Below, piece after piece: positions 1 through 8,891 of a stretch of 64,000 nt of DNA. The notes below the pieces were generated by a model, which ran no database searches, was not told where the DNA came from, and worked only from the letters and a program-made list of their open reading frames with translations. This DNA is from an uncultured Oscillospiraceae bacterium (lineage in GTDB: Bacteria > Bacillota > Clostridia > Oscillospirales > Oscillospiraceae). The stretch spans positions 11,916-75,915 of the forward strand of contig CAKTNN010000006.1 of NCBI GenBank assembly GCA_934589065.1, given 5' to 3'. The translations under genes were made by a program, and so were the position numbers. Position 1 is the first letter of the stretch, and every line of letters starts with the position of its first letter.

Positions 1-3
1 AAA

Positions 4-1452
4 TCAGGGCCGCTTTCGCAAATACAGGGCCAGAGTGACGGCTACCAGAAGCACGGGGGCCAGAACGAGAATCCAGGGCGTTTCCGGCTGAGCGGGGGCA
101 TCGGGCGACATCGGAAGGCCGGCGGCTTCTGTCTGGGTTTCCTTGCCGGCCTGCTCCAATCGCGCCTGTTCTTCCTGCCGGAGCTGCTCCGCCAGCTGTT
201 CCTGAGCTTCCTGCCGTGCCAGGGCTTCCTGCTGGGCGTAGGGGGTAAGAGACTCAAAAAAATCCGTCTTTTCTGCGTCCGGCCCCACGGTGCTGCGCCA
301 AAGCCCGTAATTGCAGGGGCTGTATTTGGGGATATCCGCCGCCCGGTCTATGCCGGACATATACCAGGCAAAGCCGGACTGCTGGCTTGCGTGGGCGGGA
401 AAGCCCAGCTGCTTGGTCACCTGAAAGGCGGTCAGTCCGCCAAAAGCGCTGAGGGGCTGATCCCAGTCCAGGGTGATTTGGTTCTCTTCGTATAGGTGCA
501 GGTATAGTTTGGGCGTCTGCCAGGGGCCGTATTGAGCGGCGGAGGCTTCAAACCGGCTGCCATCGGCAGCGGCATCCAAAGCCTGGGTCAAAAGGTCTGC
601 ATAAAGGCAATGGGCCCCGTGCCCATATTCGCCATTCAGGTCGTGCCCAAGGGCGACCAGGGGACGAAACCGGCGAAGCTGGGTGACCACAAATTCCAAA
701 AGGGTATCCTGGCTGACACCGGCCTGGGCGTATTGGTTGATGGCATCCTGCTCTCTGCGGGAGTAGTAGTCACCAAAGCTTCCAAACACGGGATAGTGCC
801 GCACCCCCACGGCCCACAGCCCATCCAGAGCCTCGTGGCAGCGGATGTTGGGGTCTTCGCTGAGATTCCGGTGGTTGGTCAGATACACAACCTGTACCCG
901 ATAGCCCAGCTGCCCGGCATAGTAGGGGAGCACACCTGCGAAAAACAGCTGCTCATCATCGGCGTGGGTGGAAAAGAGCACCAAATCGGCGCCGTTTTCC
1001 ACCGGTGGGAGCCACTGCTGCACCCAGCTGGGCAGAGGGCCGTCTTCCAGGAGGGTCAGCTCCAGCAGGGGAACGGGGCCGTTGTCAAAGTGAAAAGTGA
1101 CGGTTTCTGGCCTGTCGGGAAAAAGAGCCTGCAAGTCCACAAGGGTGTGGAGAAAGTTATCTGTGCCTGCGGTTTGCACTTCTCCGGTTTCCGCATTGGT
1201 AACGGTGAAAGGGCCGTATTCCGTATCAAAAATCAGGTAGGCATATCGGCAATCCTCGGGAAGGCGGAAGGTTATGCTGGCGTGATCCTGTCCTTTGGGG
1301 CCGTGCTTGGTATCGCCGTCAAACAGGGCGCTGAGCCGGGGAAAGCCCTGACTCTCGGTTACATAATCGGCGGCGCTGTCCATGTCTGCCCTTGCATACA
1401 TTGGAAGCAAAAACAGAAGCAGCGCGGATACAATTAGAATTCGTTTGACCAT
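4..1452 (-). CDS. Secreted PIG-L (LmbE-like) family deacetylase with C-terminal membrane anchor
   Basis: The 482-residue product starts with a signal peptide or N-terminal anchor (about residues 1-22, ending near MYARAD). The PIG-L family zinc motif is seen as HADDEQLF near residues 163-170, with a second metal-ligand motif HGAHC near residue 280. The family removes N-acetyl groups from N-acetylglucosamine-type sugars; the substrate here cannot be read from sequence. A Gln/Glu-rich linker (about 400-445) leads to a hydrophobic segment (about 459-477) followed by LRKRP, so the catalytic domain is probably displayed outside the cell and anchored at its C-terminus. It is a single gene. Its stop lies at the window edge but the frame is complete. 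Confidence 0.85.
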   Translation of the reverse strand: MVKRILIVSALLLFLLPMYARADMDSAADYVTESQGFPRLSALFDGDTKHGPKGQDHASITFRLPEDCRYAYLIFDTEYGPFTVTNAETGEVQTAGTDNFLHTLVDLQALFPDRPETVTFHFDNGPVPLLELTLLEDGPLPSWVQQWLPPVENGADLVLFSTHADDEQLFFAGVLPYYAGQLGYRVQVVYLTNHRNLSEDPNIRCHEALDGLWAVGVRHYPVFGSFGDYYSRREQDAINQYAQAGVSQDTLLEFVVTQLRRFRPLVALGHDLNGEYGHGAHCLYADLLTQALDAAADGSRFEASAAQYGPWQTPKLYLHLYEENQITLDWDQPLSAFGGLTAFQVTKQLGFPAHASQQSGFAWYMSGIDRAADIPKYSPCNYGLWRSTVGPDAEKTDFFESLTPYAQQEALARQEAQEQLAEQLRQEEQARLEQAGKETQTEAAGLPMSPDAPAQPETPWILVLAPVLLVAVTLALYLRKRP

Positions 1453-1524
1453 TGAAAACCTCCCTTTCCTGGAAAGTATTATATCCCGCCGGGGGAGAAA
1501 AGTAAAGCAGCCGGAAAAATAGGC

Positions 1525-1562
1525 AAAAAAACACCGGAAGCATTGGCTTCCGGTGCTTTTTA
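1525..1562 (-). terminator. Intrinsic terminator after the zinc-ribbon gene
   Basis: CACCGGAAGC and GCTTCCGGTG pair around a four-base loop. Read on the minus strand they are followed by a run of T. The hairpin lies between the zinc-ribbon gene and the PIG-L gene. Confidence 0.8.
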
Positions 1563-1569
1563 GAACAAA

Positions 1570-1848
1570 TTAGCCGTTGGCACGCATCTGAGCGAAGCAC
1601 TCGCTGCAGAATACGGGACGGTCGGACTTGGGCTGGAAGGGCACCTTAGCCTCGCCGCCGCAGCGTGCACAGGTAGCGGTGAAGAACTCACGGGGACCAC
1701 GAGCGTTGTTCTTGCGAGCGTCACGGCAGGCCTTGCAGCGCTGGGGCTCATTCTGGAAGCCGCGCTCTGCGTAGAACTCCTGCTCACCGGCGGTGAACAC
1801 GAACTCCTTGCCGCAATCCTTGCAAACTAAAGTCTTGTCTTCGTACAT
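1570..1848 (-). CDS. Small zinc-ribbon domain protein
   Basis: This 92-residue protein holds four CxxC knuckles: CKDC (residues 9-12), CKAC (38-41), CARC (60-63) and CSEC (81-84). They can form two zinc ribbons. The sequence matches the general pattern of the probable zinc-binding proteins widespread in Clostridia (MYEDKTLVCKDCGKEF type), whose function is unknown to me. The start is the only in-frame ATG near the ribosome-binding site, and the gene has its own sigma-A promoter. It may bind nucleic acid or ribosomes, but that is only inference from the fold. Confidence 0.8.
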   Translation of the reverse strand: MYEDKTLVCKDCGKEFVFTAGEQEFYAERGFQNEPQRCKACRDARKNNARGPREFFTATCARCGGEAKVPFQPKSDRPVFCSECFAQMRANG

Positions 1849-1922
1849 TTGGAAATACCTCTCTTCGGTTTTTTGCCCCGTGAAAATCTACCAGGAATGG
1901 TTGTAACGCAGGGTGAATAAAA

Positions 1923-1979
1923 TATGCGGCACTGACACACCGCATTTTGAATTATACACAAGGTGGGGCGTTTTGTCAA
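1923..1979 (-). promoter_or_regulatory. Sigma-A promoter and 5' hairpin of the zinc-ribbon gene
   Basis: On the minus strand TTGACA (1974-1979) and TATAAT (1951-1956) are separated by exactly 17 bases. Just downstream ATGCGG and CCGCAT form a hairpin (about 1923-1944) that would lie at the very 5' end of the transcript. It is probably a stabilising hairpin. Confidence 0.8.
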
Positions 1980-2078
1980 TCCTTTATAGAATTTTTTTCT
2001 CAACAATTTCAGTTTTATGCAATATTTCCATAGCCCTGCCAGAGAATTTGGTAAAAAGAACCAGGAAAACATTTCAGA

Positions 2079-3116
2079 CTAAATGGAGAAGGATGCCTGC
2101 CCCTCGTAGGGAATGTGCAGGTGATCGTAGGCAAGGGGAGTGACGCAGCGGCCCCGGGGGGTGCGGGTCAAAAAGCCCAGCTGCATTAGATAGGGCTCAT
2201 ACACGTCCTCCAGGGTAACGGCCTCTTCGCCAATGGTGGCAGCCAGCGTTTCCAGACCCACCGGGCCGCCGCCATAGTTGCGGATAATTGCGGTGAGCAT
2301 CCGCCGGTCAATTACATCCAGGCCCAGCTTGTCCACTTCCAGCCGCTGCAAAGCCAGGTCGGCAGCTTCCTTGGTGATGGTCCCGTCTCCCATGACCTGG
2401 GCAAAATCCCGCACCCGGCGTAAAAACCGGTTGGCAATTCTGGGGGTGCCCCGGCTGCGGGAGGCGATTTCCATAGCGCCCTCCGGCTCGATGGACATTC
2501 CCAGAATGGTTGCGGAACGGGTGACGATGGCAGCCAGCTCCTGGGGGGTATAGAGCTCCAGCCGCAGAGACACGCCAAACCGATCCCGCAGAGGGGCGGA
2601 CAGCTGGCCTGCCCGGGTGGTGGCGCCCACCAGGGTGAATTTCGGCAGATCCAGCCGGATGGAGTTGGCACTGGGGCCCTTGCCCACAATGATATCGATG
2701 GCGAAATCCTCCATGGCGGGGTAGAGAATTTCCTCAACCACCCGGTTCAGACGGTGAATTTCATCGATAAAAAGAATGTCTCCGGCATTCAGGTTGGTAA
2801 GCAGCGCCGCCAGATCCCCCGGCTTTTCAATAGCAGGGCCGGAGGTAATGCGGATGCCGGCGCCCATCTCGTTGGCAATGACCCCCGCCAGAGTGGTTTT
2901 GCCCAGGCCGGGAGGGCCGTAGAGCAGAACATGGTCCAGGGGCTCATTGCGCTGTCGGGCGGCTTCAATGTAAACGGACAGGTTTCCCTTGGCCTTTTCC
3001 TGACCGGTGTAGTCCGAGAGCATCTTCGGGCGCAGGCCGATTTCCCCTGCGTCCTGGGGGGTATAGGTAGGCAGAACCAGAGCATCCTCCGGCTCCTGAG
3101 AAAATTCCAGACTCAT
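2079..3116 (-). CDS. ruvB: Holliday junction branch migration ATPase RuvB
   Basis: RuvB is the hexameric AAA+ motor that drives branch migration of Holliday junctions together with RuvA. The 345-residue product has Walker [10 protein letters not shown] (67-75), Walker B FIDEIH (near 116-121), the sensor region GATTRAG and the RDRFG arginine-finger region, then the C-terminal winged helix ending in FLTRTPRGR. Length is normal for the family. It is the last gene of a ruvC-ruvA-ruvB operon read on the minus strand, 6 bases after ruvA. Confidence 0.98.
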   Translation of the reverse strand: MSLEFSQEPEDALVLPTYTPQDAGEIGLRPKMLSDYTGQEKAKGNLSVYIEAARQRNEPLDHVLLYGPPGLGKTTLAGVIANEMGAGIRITSGPAIEKPGDLAALLTNLNAGDILFIDEIHRLNRVVEEILYPAMEDFAIDIIVGKGPSANSIRLDLPKFTLVGATTRAGQLSAPLRDRFGVSLRLELYTPQELAAIVTRSATILGMSIEPEGAMEIASRSRGTPRIANRFLRRVRDFAQVMGDGTITKEAADLALQRLEVDKLGLDVIDRRMLTAIIRNYGGGPVGLETLAATIGEEAVTLEDVYEPYLMQLGFLTRTPRGRCVTPLAYDHLHIPYEGQASFSI

Positions 3117-3122
3117 GGGTCA

Positions 3123-3725
3123 TCATCCTTTCATAACCATGGCGCGCAAAGCGCGACGAACCATGTCTTCGGTACTGGCCTGGGGGTCCACACCCTTCAG
3201 GGCAAGGGAAATTTCTGCAGGGGAGTAGCCCAATTCCTGGAGGGCTGCAGTGGCAAGGGCCAGGTTGCTGCCCTGCTGCACGGGAGCGGCAACGGGCCCG
3301 CCGGAGAAATCCAGCTCCAGGCTGCTGCCGCCGATCTTATCCTTTAGCTCCAGAATAATCCGCTGAGCGATCTTCTTGCCCACGCCCTGGGCAGCGGTGA
3401 GCATCTTTTCGTCCCCGGTCATTACAGCCAGGGTGAAGTTCTGCGGGCCGCCGGCGGAAAGAATTGCCATAGCGGCCTTGGGCCCCACGCCGTTTACGGC
3501 GGTAAGGAGCTCGTAGCACTTTTGCTCTTCCCGGGAGGCAAAGCCGTAGAGCTCGTAGGCATCCTCCCGGATGGATTCGGTGATAAAAAGCTTGGCGGCG
3601 GTGTTCAGCTTCAGCTGGGCGGCGGTATAGGCGGTAACCCTACAGCCGTAGCCCACGCCGCCGCAGTCGATTACGGCAAGCCCCGGCTCCAGCACCGTGA
3701 CCGTACCGGACAGATAGTATAGCAT
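3123..3725 (-). CDS. ruvA: Holliday junction DNA helicase subunit RuvA
   Basis: RuvA is the tetrameric junction-binding subunit that loads RuvB. The start chosen (MLYYLSGTVTVLEPG) follows an AAGGAG site and gives 200 residues, the usual length; an upstream in-frame extension lacks family similarity. The N-terminal OB fold, the two helix-hairpin-helix motifs (around NGVGPKAAMAIL and GVGKKIAQRI) and a C-terminal RuvB-contacting domain are recognisable. It lies between ruvC and ruvB in one operon. Confidence 0.97.
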   Translation of the reverse strand: MLYYLSGTVTVLEPGLAVIDCGGVGYGCRVTAYTAAQLKLNTAAKLFITESIREDAYELYGFASREEQKCYELLTAVNGVGPKAAMAILSAGGPQNFTLAVMTGDEKMLTAAQGVGKKIAQRIILELKDKIGGSSLELDFSGGPVAAPVQQGSNLALATAALQELGYSPAEISLALKGVDPQASTEDMVRRALRAMVMKG

Positions 3726-3738
3726 AATTGTGTTCTCC

Positions 3739-4233
3739 TTATTTCTGGGCCATGGCAAGCAGGGAGGTGGAGGAGCGGGCGTGACACAGGGCGATTGCCA
3801 CCGCATCGGCGGCATCATCGGGCTTGGGCACGGCGGAAAGATGCAAAATCCGCTTGGTCATATCCATAACCTGGTGCTTGCTGGCATTGCCGTAGCCCAC
3901 TACGGCCTGCTTGACCTGCATGGGCTTATATTCAAAAACCGGAACATTTGCCTGCTGAATGGCAAGCAAAATAACCCCACGGGCCTGGGCTACCTTAATG
4001 CCGGTGGTGACGTTGTTGCCGAAGAAAAGCTCTTCGATCGCCACCGCCTCCGGCTTTGCCAAAAGCATCAGCTCCGTCATATTGTTGTAGATCTCTCCCA
4101 AGCGCCAGGAAAAATCCGTGTTGGGCGGGGTGGTAATTGCGCCGCAGCGGAGCAGCTGGCACACGCCCCTTTGGGCCTCGATCAGCCCAAAGCCGGTAAT
4201 TCCGTAGCCGGGATCAATGCCGAGAATCCGCAT
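3739..4233 (-). CDS. ruvC: Holliday junction resolvase RuvC
   Basis: RuvC cuts Holliday junctions symmetrically. The 164-residue product begins MRILGIDPGYG with catalytic Asp7, keeps the AIEELFFG glutamate and ends with the acidic PDDAADAVAIALCH motif, so the active site is complete. The ATG overlaps the stop codon of a 46-residue upstream ORF by one base (TAATG), implying translational coupling. A longer in-frame extension to 4422 was rejected because it runs through that small gene and has no family similarity. Confidence 0.97.
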   Translation of the reverse strand: MRILGIDPGYGITGFGLIEAQRGVCQLLRCGAITTPPNTDFSWRLGEIYNNMTELMLLAKPEAVAIEELFFGNNVTTGIKVAQARGVILLAIQQANVPVFEYKPMQVKQAVVGYGNASKHQVMDMTKRILHLSAVPKPDDAADAVAIALCHARSSTSLLAMAQK

Positions 4234-4373
4234 TACAGTCCACCCCGGCTGATGGCGATGATCTGATAGATGACAAACAGAATAAAAACCACCAGGCCGA
4301 TCCGGGCCAGCCAGACCTCTTTTGCGGGCCGGGGGGTATAACTGTCTTGCTTGTCCTGCTCTTCGTTTTCCAT
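4233..4373 (-). CDS. Small single-pass membrane protein coupled to ruvC
   Basis: This 46-residue ORF begins MENEEQDKQD, has a hydrophilic N-terminus rich in acidic residues, and one membrane segment (about residues 22-41, WLARIGLVVF to IAIS). It has a ribosome-binding site (GAGGTGAAGG) at good distance and sits directly behind the only clear promoter of the ruv operon. Its stop overlaps the ruvC start. I do not recognise a family, and no function can be stated from sequence. Confidence 0.65.
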   Translation of the reverse strand: MENEEQDKQDSYTPRPAKEVWLARIGLVVFILFVIYQIIAISRGGL

Positions 4374-4393
4374 ATACCTTCACCTCAAAGAAT

Positions 4394-4422
4394 ATCATAT
4401 CACATTCCCTTCCAAAAACCAA
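4394..4422 (-). promoter_or_regulatory. Probable promoter of the ruv operon
   Basis: On the minus strand TTGGTT (4417-4422) and TATGAT (4394-4399) are spaced by 17 bases, about 20 bases upstream of the 46-residue ORF start. The -35 box is weak. No LexA-type operator was recognised. Confidence 0.55.
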
Positions 4423-4600
4423 CTTCTTTTCGGGAAATTTTCAAACGAAAGTTCAGACAGACGCCGCTGCCTTCTGCCAAAAGGGGAATATCTTTCCCGG
4501 ATCGGGACATACTTCTCCCAGGAAACTCTGGGCGTGCCTGACAATTATGCCTGCATTTGGCGGATCGCAGGGATACCCCAGAAGAAAAGGCGGTGGGGCA

Positions 4601-5683
4601 ATGGAGGATTTTCAGTGCGGAACCCGGATTGCTGCGGGGGCCGGAGCGGTAAAGGTGCTGGGGGAATTTAAGGCCAGGCGGGTATTTGTGGTGGCGGACC
4701 CCTTCTTTTACCGGAACGGCATGGCCCAAAGGGTGGCAGAGGAGACCGGGGCAGGGGAAAAAGAATTCTTTACCGACATTCAGCCGGATCCTACGGTGGA
4801 GCTGGCGGCGGCGGGGACGGCGAAGCTAAAGGCCTTTGGGCCGGACTTACTGGTGGCCCTGGGGGGCGGCAGCGCCATGGACTGCGCCAAGGCCATGGCC
4901 TATTTCAGCCAGGGGAGCTTTCCTCTGGCGGCGATTCCCACCACCTCCGGCTCCGGGTCTGAGGTGACGGATTTTGCGGTGCTGACCCACGGAGATACCA
5001 AGTATCCCTTGGTCGATAAGCGGCTGCAGCCGGACCTGGCAATCCTGGACAGCGATTTTCTCCGGGAGCTGCCCCCCGGCCTCATTGCCGACACGGGCTT
5101 TGATGTGCTGACCCACGCGGTGGAGGGCTTTACCGCTACGGGGGCAGGCACGTTTACGGATATTTATGCCCAGGAGGCTTTTCGGGTGGCCTATGGCTGC
5201 CTGCCCGCCTCCTTTGCCGGACGCAGCGATGTGCGGCTGAAGCTGCATATCGCCGCCACCATGGCGGGAATATCCTTTTCCAGGGCAGGGCTGGGGCTGT
5301 GCCATGCCATGTCCCACAGCCTGGGGGGAAGATTCCATGTCCCCCACGGAAGGCTGAATGCCATTTTGCTCCCTGCGGTAATCGGCAGCAATGCCATCGG
5401 CTGCCAGAAAAAGTATGCCATGCTTGCCAGAGCGGCGGGAATGAGCGGCAGTGCCGATGCCGTCGCGGTCAGGAATCTGCGCAACGGTCTTGTGCGATTG
5501 CGCAGGGAGCTGAATCTGCCCCAAACCCTGACGGAGGCCGGGGTTGCCCCGGGAAAGGTGTGGAATGCCATGGAGGAGATTGTAAAGAGCGTTCTGGCAG
5601 ACCCCTGCTGTAAAACCAATCCCGTGCCGGTGGAGGATTTTCAGGTGCGGCGGATTTTGGAGGAGGTGACGGGTCATATCTGA
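4601..5683 (+). CDS. eutG: Iron-dependent alcohol dehydrogenase of the eut microcompartment (EutG)
   Basis: This enzyme reduces acetaldehyde to ethanol and recycles NADH inside the ethanolamine microcompartment. The 360-residue product has the group III alcohol dehydrogenase NAD motif ALGGGSAMDCAKAM, the PTTSGSGSEVT segment and the iron-binding region GLCHAMSHSLGGRFHVPHG. The ATG at 4601 is preceded by a purine-rich stretch (GGCGGTGGGG) and by no similarity further upstream. It is about 30 residues shorter than enterobacterial EutG. It is the first gene of the eut operon. No clear promoter was found in 4374-4600, which holds only two short hairpins. Confidence 0.88.
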   Translation: MEDFQCGTRIAAGAGAVKVLGEFKARRVFVVADPFFYRNGMAQRVAEETGAGEKEFFTDIQPDPTVELAAAGTAKLKAFGPDLLVALGGGSAMDCAKAMAYFSQGSFPLAAIPTTSGSGSEVTDFAVLTHGDTKYPLVDKRLQPDLAILDSDFLRELPPGLIADTGFDVLTHAVEGFTATGAGTFTDIYAQEAFRVAYGCLPASFAGRSDVRLKLHIAATMAGISFSRAGLGLCHAMSHSLGGRFHVPHGRLNAILLPAVIGSNAIGCQKKYAMLARAAGMSGSADAVAVRNLRNGLVRLRRELNLPQTLTEAGVAPGKVWNAMEEIVKSVLADPCCKTNPVPVEDFQVRRILEEVTGHI

Positions 5684-7016
5684 GCTTTTGAGCGTGGGTT
5701 TGGATGTGGGCACGACCTCCACCCAGCTGATCGTTTCCCGATTGACGGTTCAAAACCGGGCATCCTCCTTTGCGGTACCGGATATGACCATTGCGGACAG
5801 GCAGGTGCTGTACGAAAGCCCGGTGCATTTTACCCCCTTGCTGGATGAAAGCCATGTAGATGGGGACAAGCTGCGGGAGCTGGTGCTCCGGGAGTATGCC
5901 GCCGCAGGAATCACCCGGGATCGGGTGGATACCGGGGCAGTGATCGTCACGGGAGAAACCAGCCGGAAGGAAAATGCCCGGGCGGTAACGCAGGCCCTTT
6001 CGGATATCGCAGGAGACTTTGTGGTTGCCACCGCCGGCCCGGATTTGGAAAGCATCCTGGCGGCCCGGGGTTCCGGCGCGGTGGACTACAGCGAAAAAAC
6101 CGGGAAAACCCTGCTGCATTTTGACATCGGCGGCGGCACTGCCAACCTTGCCCTCATTGAAAAGGGAAAAATCACCGCAACGGGGTGCCTGAATGTGGGA
6201 GGACGCCTGGTAAAATTCCGGGAGGATGGAAGCATTTCCTATATTTCCCCGGTGCTAAGGGGGCTGTGGCAGGGAGAAGACGTGGAGGCGCTTTGCCACC
6301 GCCTGGCAAAGACTTTGCAGGCCGCAGCCGGGCTGGGGGAGGACCCCTGGCTGGAGAAACTGACCACCTCCGGTACGGCTTCCCTGCCCCTCAATAGGCC
6401 CGGAATGTCCGTTATCCCCTCCTTTTCCGGCGGCGTGGCGGACTGTATCCCCAATGCGTATCCCCCAAGGGCGTTCGGCGATATCGGCCCCACCCTTGGA
6501 AAATGTATCCGGGAGAGTAGGCTCTGTTCCGGGGAATACTACCTGGGGAAGCAAACCATCCGGGCAACGGTGATCGGGGCAGGCTGCCACAGCGCCATGC
6601 TCTCCGGCAGTACGGTATACAGCCAGAATGTTGCGTTTCCGCTGAAAAACCTCAGGGTGGTGCAGGTGGATGCCCGGGAGCAGGAAAACCTTTCCGGTGC
6701 GCTGCCGGAAAAGATTCGCGGACAGGAAGGGGCTTGGGTGCTGGCTCTGCCGGGATACAAAGCGCCGGACTATTCCTGCGTCTCCCGTTTGGCAGAGGAA
6801 ATTGGGAATGCCCTGGGTGGAAGCCCCATGCTTATCTGCCTGGAAGCGGACATGGCCCAGGCCCTGGGCCATGCTCTGGCTCTGCGGGCGGGAAGAAATG
6901 CCCCAATTCTCTGCATCGATCGGGTACATTTGCCCGAGGAAAGCTACCTGGATGTAGGCGCCCCGGTGGGGCCTGCCTTTCCGGTGGTGGTAAAGACCCT
7001 GGTTTTCGGGGCGTGA
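5676..7016 (+). CDS. eutA: Ethanolamine ammonia-lyase reactivating factor EutA
   Basis: EutA is an actin-fold ATPase that exchanges damaged adenosylcobalamin on the lyase. Phosphate-binding motifs DVGTTSTQL (near the N-terminus) and DIGGGTANLAL (about 150) are present. No ATG exists at the N-terminus. A TTG at 5688 gives 442 residues but lies 18 bases from the strong GGAGGAGGTGA site. An ATA at 5676 lies 9 bases from that site and gives MSELLSVGLDVGTT, closer to the family N-terminus; the coordinate given uses it. The start overlaps the eutG stop either way or nearly so. Confidence 0.9.
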   Translation: MSELLSVGLDVGTTSTQLIVSRLTVQNRASSFAVPDMTIADRQVLYESPVHFTPLLDESHVDGDKLRELVLREYAAAGITRDRVDTGAVIVTGETSRKENARAVTQALSDIAGDFVVATAGPDLESILAARGSGAVDYSEKTGKTLLHFDIGGGTANLALIEKGKITATGCLNVGGRLVKFREDGSISYISPVLRGLWQGEDVEALCHRLAKTLQAAAGLGEDPWLEKLTTSGTASLPLNRPGMSVIPSFSGGVADCIPNAYPPRAFGDIGPTLGKCIRESRLCSGEYYLGKQTIRATVIGAGCHSAMLSGSTVYSQNVAFPLKNLRVVQVDAREQENLSGALPEKIRGQEGAWVLALPGYKAPDYSCVSRLAEEIGNALGGSPMLICLEADMAQALGHALALRAGRNAPILCIDRVHLPEESYLDVGAPVGPAFPVVVKTLVFGA

Positions 7017-7031
7017 AGAAAGGATGAAACC

Positions 7032-7940
7032 ATGAATAAGCAGGAATTAACCGCCATGGTGGCGGAAATCCTGGCGGGGATGTCCCCGGAGCAGCCCCAG
7101 GTAAAGGGGGAGCATCCGGCAAGCTGCCCGGGGCCCCGGAGGGAACAGACGGACTGTGCCCCCGGAGACTTTGTGCCGGATGTGACAAAGCTGAATCTGC
7201 GCAAGCTCTATCTGACGGAGAATCCCCAGAACCGGGAGCGCTTTGCCGCCATGAAGCAGAAAACTCCGGCCCGCCTGGGCTGCGGCAAGGCCGGGGCCCG
7301 ATACAAAACACTGACCATGCTCCGTTTCCGGGCAGACCACGCCGCCGCTCAGGATACGGTATTCAGCCAGGTGCCGGAGGACTTTGCCGAGAAAAACGGG
7401 ATGCTTGCCGTGCAGACCCGGTGCCAGAGCAAAGACCAGTATCTGACGCGCCCGGATTTGGGCCGGAGCTTTGACGAAAAGAACCGGGAAATTCTCCGCA
7501 CCCGGCTGCCTCAAAAGCCCAGGGTGCAGCTGGTGGTGGGGGATGGCCTTTCCTCTGCGGCAATCCTTGCCAATGCGCCGGACTGCCTGGCTGCCATCCG
7601 GGACGGGCTGAAGCTTCGGGGCATTGACCCCGGAAAAACCGTGTTTGTCCGCTATTGCCGGGTGGGGGCGGGAGACGCCATCGGGGATGTGACCGGCGCG
7701 GAGGTCGTGTGTATGCTGGTGGGGGAACGTCCCGGATTGGTGACGGACAAGAGTATGTCCTGCTATATCACCTATGGGGCCCACACCGGCGTGCTGGAAT
7801 CCTGCCGGACGGTGGTCAGCAATATCCACGCCCAGGGAACCCCTGCGGTGGAGGCAGGGGCCCATATTGCAGGACTGCTGGAAACCATTTTGAAGAAAAA
7901 GGTTTCCGGCGTGGCCCTCTACGGGGAGGAAGGCGCATGA
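7032..7940 (+). CDS. eutC: Ethanolamine ammonia-lyase small subunit EutC
   Basis: EutC is the small subunit of adenosylcobalamin-dependent ethanolamine ammonia-lyase, which splits ethanolamine into acetaldehyde and ammonia. The 302-residue product shows the family segments VVGDGLSSAAI, FVRYCRVGAGDAIGD and GERPGL...YITYGAH. The N-terminus (MNKQELTAMVAEILAGM) looks like an amphipathic helix of the kind that targets cargo into microcompartments, followed by a Pro/Gly-rich linker to about residue 50. The gene overlaps eutL by four bases (ATGA). It is separated from eutB by three genes, whereas eutB and eutC are normally adjacent. Confidence 0.95.
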   Translation: MNKQELTAMVAEILAGMSPEQPQVKGEHPASCPGPRREQTDCAPGDFVPDVTKLNLRKLYLTENPQNRERFAAMKQKTPARLGCGKAGARYKTLTMLRFRADHAAAQDTVFSQVPEDFAEKNGMLAVQTRCQSKDQYLTRPDLGRSFDEKNREILRTRLPQKPRVQLVVGDGLSSAAILANAPDCLAAIRDGLKLRGIDPGKTVFVRYCRVGAGDAIGDVTGAEVVCMLVGERPGLVTDKSMSCYITYGAHTGVLESCRTVVSNIHAQGTPAVEAGAHIAGLLETILKKKVSGVALYGEEGA

Positions 7941-8554
7941 TTCCCGTTAAGGTTCTGGCGGTGCGGTATCTCCCCAATGCCAGCCCGGCGCTGCTGGAAA
8001 AGCTGCAAACGGACTGCCCAAGCCTTGCCATTCTTACCACGGACTGTGACGATGCCACCTATATCGCCCTGGATGAGGCAACCAAGGCGGCCCGGGCCAA
8101 GGTGGTCTTTGCCAGAAGCTTTTATGCAGGGGCAGCCAATGCATCTCAGCCATACGCGGGAGAGGTGATCGGTATTCTGGGGGCGGAGACACCGCCGGAT
8201 GCCGTGAGCGCTATGGATGCGGCCCTGAATGAGCTGGAGCGGGTGGGATTTGAAGCGTATCGGGGAGTCAGCTTTCTGGCCCATACCGTCAGCAGTGCCG
8301 GTTCTTTTCTGGCAGAGGAGGCAGGCGTCCCCATAGGAAGCGCCCTTGCCTACCTGATTGCACCGCCTCTGGAAAGCATTGTGGGGCTGGATGCAGCCAT
8401 GAAGGCGGCAGATGTGCGGCTGTGCAAATTCTACGACCCGCCTACCCAGACAAACTTCGGCGGCGGGCTTTTAACGGGCAGCCAGTCGGCCTGCAATGCC
8501 GCCTGCCAGGCTTTCCGGGAGGCCGTTATGGAAGTGGCAAATCAACCAAGATGA
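7937..8554 (+). CDS. eutL: Microcompartment shell protein EutL
   Basis: EutL is the tandem-BMC-domain trimeric shell protein with a gated pore. The 205-residue product has two BMC repeats (about residues 1-105 and 110-205) including [35 protein letters not shown] and the ending [15 protein letters not shown]. The start overlaps the eutC stop in an ATGA. It is slightly shorter than the approximately 217-residue enterobacterial homologue. Confidence 0.93.
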   Translation: MIPVKVLAVRYLPNASPALLEKLQTDCPSLAILTTDCDDATYIALDEATKAARAKVVFARSFYAGAANASQPYAGEVIGILGAETPPDAVSAMDAALNELERVGFEAYRGVSFLAHTVSSAGSFLAEEAGVPIGSALAYLIAPPLESIVGLDAAMKAADVRLCKFYDPPTQTNFGGGLLTGSQSACNAACQAFREAVMEVANQPR

Positions 8555-8582
8555 TTTTTGCATGATGAAAGGAAGTAACATT

Positions 8583-8888
8583 ATGGATACCAATTCTCTG
8601 GGAATGATCGAAACGAAGGGCCTGGTAGGGGCCATTGAAGCGGCGGATGCCATGGTCAAGTCTGCCAATGTGCAGCTGGTGGGCAAGGAGCAGGTAGGCG
8701 GCGGCCTGGTTACCGTGATGGTGCGCGGGGATGTGGGGGCCGTAAAGGCCGCCACCGATGCCGGGGCTGCCGCAGCGGAAAAGGTGGGAGAGCTGATTTC
8801 CGTCCACGTAATTGCCCGCCCCCATGTGGAGGTGGACAATATCCTGCCCAAGGCCCGCACCTCCGGTACTGCCGCTCAGGGAAAATAA
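8583..8888 (+). CDS. eutM: Microcompartment hexameric shell protein EutM
   Basis: This 101-residue single BMC-domain protein ([20 protein letters not shown], then [19 protein letters not shown]) forms the hexagonal facets of the compartment. It follows a good GAAAGGAAG ribosome-binding site. It is the only single-domain hexamer gene in the operon, so EutS- and EutK-type hexamers are missing here. The C-terminal tail ([12 protein letters not shown]) is short. Confidence 0.96.
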   Translation: MDTNSLGMIETKGLVGAIEAADAMVKSANVQLVGKEQVGGGLVTVMVRGDVGAVKAATDAGAAAAEKVGELISVHVIARPHVEVDNILPKARTSGTAAQGK

Positions 8889-8891
8889 GGG

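Noticed and set aside
4495..4532. Two small hairpins upstream of eutG as EutV antitermination sites
   Set aside because: TCCCG/CGGGA has a three-base loop and CCCAG/CTGGG a loop GAAACT that does not match the ANTAR hexaloop pattern (A first, G fourth). No terminator follows them and no eutV is nearby.
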